In this document: positions 15,453 through 24,609 of the stretch, piece by piece
How positions within the stretch are numbered: position 1 is the first letter of the stretch
How the letters are laid out: each line of letters begins with the position of its first letter
Translations under genes and position numbers: made by a program
Notes under the pieces: model-generated
Databases searched by the model: none
Seen by the model: only the letters and a program-made list of their open reading frames with translations
Told to the model about the DNA's origin: nothing
Source of the DNA: CAMLFJ01 sp035524955
GTDB lineage: Bacteria > Methylomirabilota > Methylomirabilia > Rokubacteriales > CSP1-6
DNA: 64,000 bases
NCBI GenBank assembly: GCA_035524955.1
Contig: DATLFG010000028.1
Location: 91,388-155,387 of the forward strand
Direction of reading: 5' to 3'

Positions 15453-18400
15453 ATGATCGACGTCGGCACGCTGTTCCAGCAGGCGGTGGCCGCGCTGCGC
15501 CGCGAGCGCCACGCGACCTATCGTCTGCAGCTGGGGAACGCGCTCGGCTTCGACGCGTTGGCCGCGCTCGGCCCCTACCTCGACGCGCTCGGGGTGAGCG
15601 ACGCCTACCTCTCCCCCTGCTTCCGCTGCGGGCCCGGCAGCTCGCACGGCTACGACGTCACCGACCACAACGCGTTCAATCCGGAAATCGGCGGCGCGGC
15701 CGCCTTCGATCGCCTGGCCGCCGATCTCGTCGGGCGCGGCCTCGGCCTGATCCTCGACGTGGTGCCCAACCACATGGGCATCGCGGGCGACGCCAACCCC
15801 TGGTGGCTGGACGTGCTGGAGAACGGCCAGGCTTCCGCGCGGGCCGCCTTCTTCGACATCGACTGGACGCCGATCAAGCCCGAGCTGCGCGATCGCGTGC
15901 TCCTGCCCGTGCTGCCCGACCAGTACGGCCGCGTGCTGGAGTCGCAGCAGCTCCAGCTCGAGCTCGCGGACGGTGCCTTCCACCTGCGCTACGCGGGGGC
16001 GCGCCTGCCCATCGCCCCCGATACCTACGCGCAGATCCTGACCGACCGCCTCGACGGCCTCGCCGGGCGTCTGGGGACGGAGGACGCGGGGCTCCAGGAG
16101 CTGCGCAGCATCCTGACCGCGCTCGAGCACCTGCCGGGGCGCACCGAGACCGATCCCGCCCGGCTCGAGGAGCGGCTGCGCGAGAAGGAGATCGTCAAGC
16201 GCCGCCTCGCGGCTCTCGTGAAGGAGTCGGTGGAGATCCGCGAGCATCTCGACGAGAGGGTGCGCGCCTTCAACGGCACCCCCGGGGAGCCGGCGAGCTT
16301 CGACGCGCTGGACCGCCTGCTCTCGGCCCAGACCTACCGGCTGGCCGACTGGCGCGTGGCGGGCGACGAGGTGAACTACCGCCGCTTCTTCGACGTCAGC
16401 CACCTGGCCGCCATCCGCATGGAGGAGCGCCTCGTGTTCGACACCGCGCACGAGCTGGTCTTCCGGCTCGTGGCCGAGGGCAAGGTCACCGGGCTGCGCG
16501 TGGACCATCCGGACGGCCTCTACGCGCCCGGCGAGTACTTCCGCCGGCTCCAGGAAGGCGCGCTGGTGGCGACCGCGCGGCGGCTCCTGCCCGAGCTGGG
16601 GGCCGCGGAGGCGCAGGCGCTCGGCGCCCTCTACCGCGCGCGCGCCGCCGAGCGGCCCGCCGCGGCGGAGGCGCGGCCGCTGTGGATCGCGGCCGAGAAG
16701 ATCCTGAGCCCGGGCGAGCCCCTGCCCGACTGGTGGGCGGTGGCGGGCACGACCGGCTACGACTTCCTGGCTTCGGTCAACGGGCTCTTCGTGGACCGCG
16801 GGACCTCCCGACAGATGACCGCGCTGTATGCGCGGCTGGCCGGGACGGGCGGGCTCCTCGCCGATCACACCTACACCGCCAAGCGCTTGATCATGCAGGT
16901 CTCGATGGCGAGCGAGATCAACCAGCTCGGCCATCACCTCGATTCGATGTCGGAGCGCAATCGCCTCTCGCGCGACTTCACCCTCGGAAGTCTGGTGCGC
17001 GCGATCCGCGAGGTGGTGGCCGCCTTCTCCGTCTACCGTACCTACGTGGGCGACGACGGGCGCGATCCGAGCGTCCGCGACCGCGCCTACATCGAGGAGG
17101 CGGTGGCGGAGGCCAAGCGCCGCAACCCGACCGTGAACGTGTCCATCTTTGACTTCGTCCGCGACGTGCTGCTGGTGAGGAGCCCGGGCCGCCCGGATCC
17201 CGACGAGCAGGCCGCGCGCCGGCACTTCGCGATGCGCTTCCAGCAGACGACCGGGCCGGTGACCGCCAAGGGCGTCGAGGACACCGCCTTCTACGTCTAC
17301 AACCGCCTCGTCTCGCTCAACGAGGTCGGCGGCGATCCCGCGCGCTACGGCGAGTCGCCGACCATCTTCCACGACAAGAACGCGGCGCGCCTGGCCCGGT
17401 GGCCGGAGTCCCTGGTCGCCTCCGCGACCCACGACACCAAGCGCGGCGAAGACGTGCGCGCGCGCATCAACGTGCTCTCCGAGGTGCCCGCCGCGTGGGC
17501 CGCCGAGGTCCGGCGCTGGCGGGCCCTCGCCCGACGCTTCAAGGTGGACGTGGACGGCCGCGCCGCGCCCGACGCCAACGACGAGTACCTCTTCTACCAG
17601 ACCCTCGTGGGCGCGTGGCCCGCCCGGGACGAAGACGAACCGCTCGAGACGCTGACCGAGCGGCTGGCCGCCTACATGGAGAAGGCCACCAAGGAAGCCA
17701 AGCGCCACACGAGCTGGGTGAACCCGAACCCCGGCTACGACGCGGCGACGCGCGCGTTCGCGACCGGGCTGCTCGCGCCCGGCGGCGCCTTCCTCTCCGC
17801 CTTCCGGCCCTTCCAGCGCCTGGTCGCGGCCCACGGGGCGGCCAACTCCCTCGGGCAGACCCTGCTCAAGATCGCGGCTCCCGGGATCCCCGACTTCTAC
17901 CAGGGCACCGAGGTCTGGGAGCTGTCCCTGGTGGATCCCGACAACCGCCGGGCGGTGGACTTCGCGCGCCGGGGCGCGATGCTCGACGCCCTGCGCGCCC
18001 GCATCCCGGCCGACGACACCGTCGCGGACCTGAGCGGCCTCTGCGCGGAGCTCCTCGAGCACTGGCGCGACGGCCGGGTGAAGCTCTACCTCACCCACCG
18101 CGCCCTCACGCTGCGGCGGGGGCGGGCCCGCCTCTTCGGCGCCGGGGACTACCGCGGGCTCGCCCCGGGCGGCCGCCACGCCGAGCACGTGGTGGCCCTG
18201 GCGCGGCAGGACGGACCCGCCGCGGTGATCGCGGTGGTGCCCCGCTTGACCGCCCGCCTCGGCGGCCTCACCGGCCGGTTCGCGCTGGGGGAGGCCGCGT
18301 GGGCCCAGACCTGGGTGGCGCTCGGGGACGACCGGCTCGCCGGCGTCTACCGCGACCGCTTCACCGGCCTCACGGTCTCCAGCGAGCGCGTCGACGGGGT

Positions 18401-18476
18401 CGCGGCGCTGCCCGCGCCCGCCCTGTTCGGCCATTTTCCGGTGGCGCTCCTCGAGCGCGAGCGGGCCCTGCCATGA
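15453..18476 (+). CDS. treY: Maltooligosyltrehalose synthase TreY
   Basis: TreY converts the reducing-end alpha-1,4 bond of a maltooligosaccharide to alpha,alpha-1,1, making maltooligosyltrehalose. The 1007-residue GH13 protein opens ATYRLQLGNALGFDALAALGPYL, followed by HGYDVTDHNAFNPEIGG. Catalytic residues are visible: Asp in GLRVDHPDGLYAP, Glu in WIAAEKILSPGE and Asp in SATHDTKRGED. PGIPDFYQGTEVWELSLVDPDNRR is family-typical. It overlaps treZ by 4 bp (ATGA), so the two steps are translationally coupled. Confidence 0.96.
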   Translation: MIDVGTLFQQAVAALRRERHATYRLQLGNALGFDALAALGPYLDALGVSDAYLSPCFRCGPGSSHGYDVTDHNAFNPEIGGAAAFDRLAADLVGRGLGLILDVVPNHMGIAGDANPWWLDVLENGQASARAAFFDIDWTPIKPELRDRVLLPVLPDQYGRVLESQQLQLELADGAFHLRYAGARLPIAPDTYAQILTDRLDGLAGRLGTEDAGLQELRSILTALEHLPGRTETDPARLEERLREKEIVKRRLAALVKESVEIREHLDERVRAFNGTPGEPASFDALDRLLSAQTYRLADWRVAGDEVNYRRFFDVSHLAAIRMEERLVFDTAHELVFRLVAEGKVTGLRVDHPDGLYAPGEYFRRLQEGALVATARRLLPELGAAEAQALGALYRARAAERPAAAEARPLWIAAEKILSPGEPLPDWWAVAGTTGYDFLASVNGLFVDRGTSRQMTALYARLAGTGGLLADHTYTAKRLIMQVSMASEINQLGHHLDSMSERNRLSRDFTLGSLVRAIREVVAAFSVYRTYVGDDGRDPSVRDRAYIEEAVAEAKRRNPTVNVSIFDFVRDVLLVRSPGRPDPDEQAARRHFAMRFQQTTGPVTAKGVEDTAFYVYNRLVSLNEVGGDPARYGESPTIFHDKNAARLARWPESLVASATHDTKRGEDVRARINVLSEVPAAWAAEVRRWRALARRFKVDVDGRAAPDANDEYLFYQTLVGAWPARDEDEPLETLTERLAAYMEKATKEAKRHTSWVNPNPGYDAATRAFATGLLAPGGAFLSAFRPFQRLVAAHGAANSLGQTLLKIAAPGIPDFYQGTEVWELSLVDPDNRRAVDFARRGAMLDALRARIPADDTVADLSGLCAELLEHWRDGRVKLYLTHRALTLRRGRARLFGAGDYRGLAPGGRHAEHVVALARQDGPAAVIAVVPRLTARLGGLTGRFALGEAAWAQTWVALGDDRLAGVYRDRFTGLTVSSERVDGVAALPAPALFGHFPVALLERERALP

Positions 18477-20314
18477 GCGCGAGCCCGGCGGCCCGGAGCG
18501 CGCATCGGATGCCGTTCGGCACCGAGGTCCGCGAGGACGGCACCACGCGCTTCCGGCTCTGGGCCCCCGGCGCCCGCCAGGTCGAGCTCTGGCTCGAGGA
18601 GCCGGGGCGCGCGGTGAGCATGCCGCGCGACGCGGGCGGGTGGGCCGAGTACGTGACGCGCGAAGCGCCCCCGGGCACGCGCTACCGGTACCGCATCGAC
18701 GGGACGCTGCTCGTGCCCGATCCGGCCGCGCGCTTCCAGCCGGGCGACGTCCACGGAGCGAGCGAGGTGGTGGATCCGCTCGCCCACGGCTGGAGTGACG
18801 CCGCCTGGACCGGACTGCCCCCGGAGCGCCTCGTGTTCTACGAGCTGCACGTGGGCGCCTTCAGCGCGGTCGGCACCTACGCCGGCGTGGCCGACCGGCT
18901 CGATCACCTCGTCTCGCTCGGCGCCACCGCGGTCCAGCTGATGCCGCTGGCCGACTTCCCGGGACGCTGGGGCTGGGGTTACGACGGCGCGCTCCTCTAC
19001 GCTCCCGAGGCCGGCTACGGCCGGCCCGAGGACCTCAAGGCCCTGGTGGGCTCCGCGCACGCGCGGGGTCTGGCCGTCTTCCTCGACGTCGTCTACAACC
19101 ACTTCGGCCCCGAGGGCAACTACCTGCACCGCTACGCGCCCGACTTCTTCAACCCGCGCCACCAGACTCCGTGGGGCGACGCCGTCAACTACGACGGGCC
19201 CGGTTCGGAGGTTGTGCGCGCGTTCATCATCCACAACGCGCTCTACTGGATCGAGGAGTATCACCTGGACGGCCTGCGCCTCGACGCGGTCAACGCCATC
19301 GCGGACGGTTCGCCCCGGCACCTGCTGGTCGAGCTGGCCCGGGCGGTGGCCGACGGGCCCGGCCGCGAGCGGCGCGTGCACCTGGTGCTGGAGAACGGCG
19401 CCAACGAGGCGCGCTACCTGCGACCGCTGGACGGCCGGCGCCCGCTCTACCAGGCCCAGTGGAACGACGACGTGCACCACGCGCTGCACGTGCTCCTCAC
19501 CGGCGAGACCGGCGGCTACTACGGCGACTACCAGCCACCGCTGCCGCACCTGGGGCGCTGCCTCACCGAGGGCTTCGCGTTCCAGGGCGAGCGGTCCGCG
19601 TACCGCGACGCCGCGCGCGGGGAGCCGTCCGCGGATCTGCCGCCCACCGCCTTCGTGGGCTTCCTCCAGAACCACGATCAGATCGGCAATCGCGCGCTCG
19701 GCGAGCGCATCACCGCGCTCGCCCCCCCGGAGGCGGTGCGAGCGGCCACCGTCGTGCTCCTGCTCGCGCCGGCCCTGCCGCTCGTCTTCATGGGCGAGGA
19801 ATGGGCCGCCCCCGAGCCATTCCCCTTCTTCAGCGATCTCGGCCCGGACCTGGGGCCCCTCGTCTCCGAGGGCCGGCGCCGCGAGTTCGCCCGCTTCCCG
19901 GAGTTCGCCGATCCCGCGACGCGCGCGCGCATCCCCGATCCCCAGGCCGAGTCGACGTTCCGGCGGTCGGTGCTGGACTGGAGCCGCGCGGACGCCACCG
20001 GCCACAAGGACTGGCTCGGCCTCCACCGGGCCCTGCTCGCCCTGCGGGCCCGGGCGGTCGCGCCGCTGCTCGCGGACGAGCCGGCGCCGGTCGGCTCGTG
20101 GAAGGCGCTCGGGGACACCGCGCTCGAGGTCGCGTGGACGTTCCCATCGGGCACGCTGCGGCTCGTCGCCAACCTCGGCGCGAGCCCGGTGCCCCACGAG
20201 GGGCCCGGCGCGGACTGGGGCCGCCGGCTCCACGCGCTCGCGCTCCCGTCGGGCCCGTGGTCCACGCTGCCGCCGTGGAGCGTGGCGTTCTATCTGGCCG
20301 GAGCGCGCCGGTGA
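18473..20314 (+). CDS. treZ: Maltooligosyltrehalose trehalohydrolase TreZ
   Basis: TreZ cleaves trehalose from the end made by TreY. The 613-residue protein has an N-terminal CBM48-like domain (FRLWAPGARQVELWLEE), then a GH13 barrel with WGWGYDGALLYAPE, nucleophile Asp in GLRLDAVNAIAD, Glu in LVLENGANEARYL and Asp in FLQNHDQIGNRA. EEWAAPEPFPFFSD is characteristic of TreZ. The ATG at 18473 overlaps the treY stop. The last 25 bp overlap the converging glycogen synthase gene. No treX debranching enzyme is in the window. Confidence 0.96.
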   Translation: MSASPAARSAHRMPFGTEVREDGTTRFRLWAPGARQVELWLEEPGRAVSMPRDAGGWAEYVTREAPPGTRYRYRIDGTLLVPDPAARFQPGDVHGASEVVDPLAHGWSDAAWTGLPPERLVFYELHVGAFSAVGTYAGVADRLDHLVSLGATAVQLMPLADFPGRWGWGYDGALLYAPEAGYGRPEDLKALVGSAHARGLAVFLDVVYNHFGPEGNYLHRYAPDFFNPRHQTPWGDAVNYDGPGSEVVRAFIIHNALYWIEEYHLDGLRLDAVNAIADGSPRHLLVELARAVADGPGRERRVHLVLENGANEARYLRPLDGRRPLYQAQWNDDVHHALHVLLTGETGGYYGDYQPPLPHLGRCLTEGFAFQGERSAYRDAARGEPSADLPPTAFVGFLQNHDQIGNRALGERITALAPPEAVRAATVVLLLAPALPLVFMGEEWAAPEPFPFFSDLGPDLGPLVSEGRRREFARFPEFADPATRARIPDPQAESTFRRSVLDWSRADATGHKDWLGLHRALLALRARAVAPLLADEPAPVGSWKALGDTALEVAWTFPSGTLRLVANLGASPVPHEGPGADWGRRLHALALPSGPWSTLPPWSVAFYLAGARR

Positions 20315-21486
20315 TCCTCGATCGCGTCCCGGTACACGGCGAGCGTCCGATCCGCGATGCGGTCCCAGGAGAACTGCGCCTCCACCCGGCGGCGCCCGGC
20401 CTCGCCCATGCGCCGGGCGCGCGCGGGATCGGCCAGCACCTCCTGCAGGGCCTGGCCGAGGGAAGCGGAATCGCCGGCCGCCACCAGCCGCCCGGTCTCG
20501 CCGTCCACCACCACCTCGGGGATGCCTCCGACCCGGCTCGCCACCACCGGGGTAGCGCAGGCCATGGCCTCGAGGTTGATCAGACCGAAGGGCTCGTAGA
20601 TGGACGGGCACGCGAAGACCGCGGCGTGGCTGTAGAGCTGGGCGACCTCGGGCGCGGGCAGCATCGCGTTGATCCAGTGGATCTCCGGGCGGCCCGCCAC
20701 CGCGGCCTCGAGCCGGGCCAGCAGCTCGGGCGTGTCCGGGCTGCTCGCGCAGAGCACGAGCTGGACGCCCGCGGGCAGCGCCCGCGCCGCCTCGAGGAGG
20801 TGGAAGATCCCCTTCTGCTCGCTGATCCGGCCGACGAACAGCACGTAGGGCGCGCGCACCCCGTGGCGCGCGAGGGCTTCGCGCCGCTCGGTGCGCGCGA
20901 AGGCCTCCGCGTCCACCCCGTTGTGAATCACCACCACCCGGTCGGGATCGACCCGGAAGTGCGTCAGGATGTCCGCGCGCATCTGCGCCGACACCGCGAT
21001 GACGCGGGCGGCGCGCTCGACGGCCAGCCGCTCGGCCCAGCTCGACACAGCGTAGCCGGTGCCGAGCTGATCGGCCTTCCACGGCCGGAGCGGCTCCAGG
21101 CTGTGGAGCGTGACCACGAGCGGGACGTCGTGGATGGACTGCACCAGCATTCCGCCCAGCCCCACGTACCAGGTATGGGTGTGCACCACGTCGGCGGCCA
21201 CCGGGTCCCGCGCCATCGCGAGCCCGACCGAGAGCGCCTCGAGCGCGGGCGCGTAGGCCGCCTCCGTCCCGCCCGCCAGGCGAGGCCAGGGCGCGTACCC
21301 GCGCACGGTCAAGCCGGGCTTCGCTTGCTCGACCGCGACGGGCAGATCATGCAAATCCTGGTCGCCGAAGCAGCGCACCTCGACCGCGGCGCGGCGGGCG
21401 AGCGCGCGGCTCAGGTGATCGACCACCACGCCGGCGCCACCGTAGACGTGCGGAGGGTACTCGCGGCTCAGCAGCAGGATTCTCAC
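20290..21486 (-). CDS. glgA: Glycogen synthase, actinobacterial GlgA/GlgM type
   Basis: This 398-residue GT4 protein (MRILLLSREYPPHVYGGAGVVVDHLSRAL) matches the ADP-glucose-dependent group that includes mycobacterial GlgM, which makes maltose-1-phosphate from ADP-glucose and glucose-1-phosphate. Catalytic motifs are intact: FVGRISEQKG (phosphate-binding Arg and Lys) and the EX7E pair in YEPFGLINLEAM. With glgE nearby, a role in supplying maltose-1-phosphate is plausible, though simple glucan elongation is possible. It starts with GTG, 29 bp from the divergent DUF5752-like gene. Confidence 0.85.
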   Translation of the reverse strand: MRILLLSREYPPHVYGGAGVVVDHLSRALARRAAVEVRCFGDQDLHDLPVAVEQAKPGLTVRGYAPWPRLAGGTEAAYAPALEALSVGLAMARDPVAADVVHTHTWYVGLGGMLVQSIHDVPLVVTLHSLEPLRPWKADQLGTGYAVSSWAERLAVERAARVIAVSAQMRADILTHFRVDPDRVVVIHNGVDAEAFARTERREALARHGVRAPYVLFVGRISEQKGIFHLLEAARALPAGVQLVLCASSPDTPELLARLEAAVAGRPEIHWINAMLPAPEVAQLYSHAAVFACPSIYEPFGLINLEAMACATPVVASRVGGIPEVVVDGETGRLVAAGDSASLGQALQEVLADPARARRMGEAGRRRVEAQFSWDRIADRTLAVYRDAIEDHRRAPAR

Positions 21487-21515
21487 GGGCGTCGTCCTCC
21501 GGGAGAGCTTACCGC

Positions 21516-22172
21516 ATGAGCCCGACCGAACCCTTCGTCTTCCTCGGGTGCCTCGAGCTGAACGAGCTGCTGCCCCACGAGGCCCACGACGCCCGCGAGC
21601 TGCTCGAGCAGCTCGCGCACGTGCCGGTGGAATCCGTCTTCTGCCACACGTCGGCCTCGCTGCTGCACCGGCCGGTGCTGGCCGAGGCCTATCCCAACGA
21701 CTTCGCGCTCTGGGTCGGGACCGAGGTGCGCGACATCCGTCTCGCCGAGCGGCTGGCCGGGGTGGATGCCTTCCATGCGGGCTCCATGGAGCGGGTGCGT
21801 GAGGAGCTGATCGCCACGATCTCCGATCACCTCCAGCATCTCGGCGGAGCCCCCGCCCGCACCCAGGGCAAGCGCTTCCGCTTCTACCAGACGCACCTGG
21901 TCGCGGTGCCCACCGGCCACCAGGCCCGCACCCTAGCGGAGCTGCGCGACGCGCTGATCGAGGTGGACGTGAGCGCGCTGTTCTACCACACGATCGACGC
22001 GCGCTACCGCGCCGGCCGGGGCCGCGGCGACTTCGCGGAGTGGGTGGCCGCCCATCTCGGCCTCCCCGAGGTGGCCGATCGCCTCGCCCATATCGACCCG
22101 TACGCGGGCAGCCTCGAGCGGATCCGCGACCGGCATCTCAGCATACTGTCCGACGCCATGGAGGCCGCCTGA
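21516..22172 (+). CDS. DUF5752-like protein with two internal repeats
   Basis: The 218-residue soluble protein matches what I recall as DUF5752, an uncharacterised family found next to trehalose genes. It is an internal duplication. VFCHT (41-45), NDFALWV (61-67) and LAERLAGVDAFHAGSMERVRE (76-96) recur as LFYHT (155-159), GDFAEWV (171-177) and VADRLAHIDPYAGSLERIRD (186-205). No catalytic motif is recognised; the paired His-Thr and Asp-Phe-Ala motifs are candidate functional sites. Its stop overlaps the next start (TGATG), which ties it to the TreT-like protein. Confidence 0.75.
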   Translation: MSPTEPFVFLGCLELNELLPHEAHDARELLEQLAHVPVESVFCHTSASLLHRPVLAEAYPNDFALWVGTEVRDIRLAERLAGVDAFHAGSMERVREELIATISDHLQHLGGAPARTQGKRFRFYQTHLVAVPTGHQARTLAELRDALIEVDVSALFYHTIDARYRAGRGRGDFAEWVAAHLGLPEVADRLAHIDPYAGSLERIRDRHLSILSDAMEAA

Positions 22173-23374
22173 TGCGTCCCGGCTCGCTGCTCAAGCTGGA
22201 CGACTACCGCCAGATCGCCCCGCGCGGCGCGGTGGACATCCTGATGCGGGTCGGAGAGCGGCTGCGCGGGCGCCGCTTCGTGCACGTGAGCGCCTCGCGC
22301 TACGGCGGCGGTGGGGTCGAGGTGCTGAACCGGCTGGTGCCGATCATGAACGACCTGGGCGTGGACACCACCTGGGAAATCACGATCGGCACCGCGGACT
22401 TCGACCAGGTCGCCCGCGCGGTGAGCCGCGCCCTCGCCGGCACCGAGCAGGTCATCACCGAGGCCATGCTGGCCCGCCTGGGGGAGACCGCGGCCGAGAA
22501 CGCGCGCCGGCTCCGGCTCGACGCCGATCTGGTGATGGTGCACGACGCGACCCCGCTCGGCCTCGTCGAGCAGCGCGCCAGCGCGGGTCGCTGGGTGTGG
22601 CGCTGCCACCCGGACATCTCCTCCGCCCAGCCGCAGATCTGGAGCGCGCTCCGCCCCATCGCGCAGCGCTACGACGCGGCCGTCTTCTCCCTCGCTCGCT
22701 TCGCGACGCCGCTCTCGATTCCCCGCTTCATCGTCTACCCCTCGATCGATCCGCTCTCCGAGCGCAACCGCGAGATGACCCGCGCCGAGCAGGCCGCCCA
22801 GATGGATCGTCTCCAGGTGCCGCGGGACAAGCCGATCCTGCTCCAGGTCGGCCCGTTCGAGCGCCAGCACGACCCGCTCGGGGTGATCAACGCCTACCGG
22901 CTCGTGAAGAAGCACCACGACGTCCGGCTCGTGCTGGCCGGCCCGCCCCCCGCGCCGGGCGGGGACGTCCTGGAGGACGTGCGCGAGGCGGCCGGCCAGG
23001 ATCCGGACATCGCGGTGATCGTCCTGCCCCCGGATCCCCAGACCGAGCTGAACGCGCTCGAGCGGGCGGCGGCCATCGCGATCCAGAAGCCCCTCAAGGC
23101 CGACTTCACCAGCGAGGTGGCCACCGCGATGTGGAAGGGCAAGCCGGTGATCGGCACCATCGCGGGCGGCATTCCATTTCAGATGGTCGTGAACGTGACC
23201 GGGTATACCGTGGAAACCGTGGAGGGGGCCGCGTTCCGCATCCGGCAGCTTCTGAGCAACCCGGAGCTCATCGGCCGCATGGGCGCGGCCGGACGCGAGC
23301 ACGTGCGCCGCAACTTCCTCGTGACCCGGCACCTGAGCGACTATCTCGCGCTGCTCGCCCATCTGACCCGGTGA
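22172..23374 (+). CDS. TreT-like GT4 protein, catalytic residues altered
   Basis: TreT joins NDP-glucose and glucose to make trehalose. This 400-residue protein keeps the family scaffold: RYGGGGVEVLNRLVPIMNDLGV, WRCHPDIS, PSIDPLSERN, DPLGVINAY and AMWKGKPVIGTIAGGI. The active site does not fit. The usual SRFDxxKD reads GPFERQHD, with Pro228 and His233 where Arg and Lys bind phosphate. The EX7E motif (EGFGLTVAEAMW) reads ADFTSEVATAMW, so both Glu are gone (Ala310, Thr318). The fold is probably retained while classical activity is doubtful. TGATG overlaps couple it to both neighbours. Confidence 0.8.
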   Translation: MRPGSLLKLDDYRQIAPRGAVDILMRVGERLRGRRFVHVSASRYGGGGVEVLNRLVPIMNDLGVDTTWEITIGTADFDQVARAVSRALAGTEQVITEAMLARLGETAAENARRLRLDADLVMVHDATPLGLVEQRASAGRWVWRCHPDISSAQPQIWSALRPIAQRYDAAVFSLARFATPLSIPRFIVYPSIDPLSERNREMTRAEQAAQMDRLQVPRDKPILLQVGPFERQHDPLGVINAYRLVKKHHDVRLVLAGPPPAPGGDVLEDVREAAGQDPDIAVIVLPPDPQTELNALERAAAIAIQKPLKADFTSEVATAMWKGKPVIGTIAGGIPFQMVVNVTGYTVETVEGAAFRIRQLLSNPELIGRMGAAGREHVRRNFLVTRHLSDYLALLAHLTR

Positions 23375-24609
23375 TGAAAGCTCTCGAGCTCGCCGACGAG
23401 GTCCGGGCCACCCTCGGCCGGATCGGCACCGCCGACCTGGTGGTGGGCCTGGCCACTGCCGGGACGAGCGCCACCGTCGCGGCGGTGGGCGGCGCGGTGC
23501 GGGCGGGCCTCGACGCCCACTTCGCGGGTCAGGCCGCGGTGGTCGTGCACGCGGACCAGGCCTCGTCCGAGGAGACGGCGGCCGCGCTGGACTCGGCCCT
23601 GGGCCCGGTGCGCCTGGTGCGGGCCCCCGCGGCCGGCCACGCCGCGGAGGCCGCCCTCGACTGGGCCCAGGCGGTGCGCGCGGTGCTGACCGTCGGGCGG
23701 CTGCTCGAGGCGCGGGTGCTCGTGATGCTCAACGCCGATCTCGCCAGCACGACCGCGGACTGGCTCCGCGCCCTGGCCACCCCGGTCGTCAAGGACGACG
23801 TCGGCCTGGTGCTGCCGATCTACCACCGTCACCGCTACGACGGCACCCTCACCCAGGCCCTCGTCGTGCCGCTCGTGCGCAGCCTCTTCGGACGGCAGCT
23901 CATGCATCCACTCGCCGAGGAGTTCGCGTGTTCGGGGGCGGCCGCCGATGCCTTCCTCGCCCAGCCGGTCTGGGAAACCGATCTCGGTCGCCACGGCCTC
24001 GAGTTCTGGCTGCCCGCGGCCGCGATCGAGCGAGGCTTCACGGTGGGACAGGCGGTGCTGGGCCCCCGGACGGTGGCGGCCGCCCCGCCCCCCGCGCCGC
24101 TCGGGCGCACGGTGGGCCGGGTGGCCGGCGCGCTCTTCGCCCTGGCCGAGCGCTCGGAGAGCTACTGGCTCGACGTCCGCGGCTCGGAGCCGGCGGTGAC
24201 CTTCGGGGTACCGCCCGAGCCACTGCCCGGCGGCCCCGCGGTGGACCCCGAGCGTATGCAGATCGGCTTCGTCCAGGGGGTGCGCGATCTCCTCCCGGTG
24301 TGGGAGCGCATCCTCGCCCCGGAGAACCTGGGCGAGGTGCTCGAGCTCAGCGACCGGCCGCTCGAGCGCTTCCGCTTCCCGGACCGGCTCTGGACCCGCG
24401 TGGTGTACGACTTCCTCCTCGCGTACCGCGCGCGCGTCGTCTACCGGAGCCACGCCGTCCAGTCGCTCGCTCCCCTCTACCTCGGCCGCGCCGCCTCGGT
24501 GATCCTCGAGACCCGGCAGCGCCCGCCCGCCGCCCTGCTCCTGAGCGCGGCGCGCCTGGGCGGCATGTTCGAGGAGGACAAGCCGTACCTGGTGGACCGG
24601 TGGCGATGA
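23374..24609 (+). CDS. GT-A type glycosyltransferase-like protein, degenerate DxD
   Basis: The 411-residue protein resembles glucosyl- or mannosylglycerate synthases and related GT-A enzymes: DLVVGLATAGTSATVAAVGGAVRAGL at the N-terminus, then VLPIYHRHRYDGTLTQALVVPLVRSLFG and HPLAEEFACSG. The metal/nucleotide DxD position reads NAD (Asn120-Ala-Asp122), so one acidic ligand is missing. The early nucleotide-binding stretch is also unusual (VVVHADQASSEET). It may use a different donor, need no metal, or not be an enzyme. It is overlapped by its neighbours on both sides (GTGATG and ATGA), so it belongs to the glgE unit. Confidence 0.65.
   Translation: MKALELADEVRATLGRIGTADLVVGLATAGTSATVAAVGGAVRAGLDAHFAGQAAVVVHADQASSEETAAALDSALGPVRLVRAPAAGHAAEAALDWAQAVRAVLTVGRLLEARVLVMLNADLASTTADWLRALATPVVKDDVGLVLPIYHRHRYDGTLTQALVVPLVRSLFGRQLMHPLAEEFACSGAAADAFLAQPVWETDLGRHGLEFWLPAAAIERGFTVGQAVLGPRTVAAAPPPAPLGRTVGRVAGALFALAERSESYWLDVRGSEPAVTFGVPPEPLPGGPAVDPERMQIGFVQGVRDLLPVWERILAPENLGEVLELSDRPLERFRFPDRLWTRVVYDFLLAYRARVVYRSHAVQSLAPLYLGRAASVILETRQRPPAALLLSAARLGGMFEEDKPYLVDRWR

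Noticed and set aside
15315..18434. A 1039-codon open frame on the minus strand opposite treY
   Set aside because: It mirrors treY, is rich in Arg, Ala, Gly and His without domains, and arises from high third-position G+C. TreY is clearly the gene.
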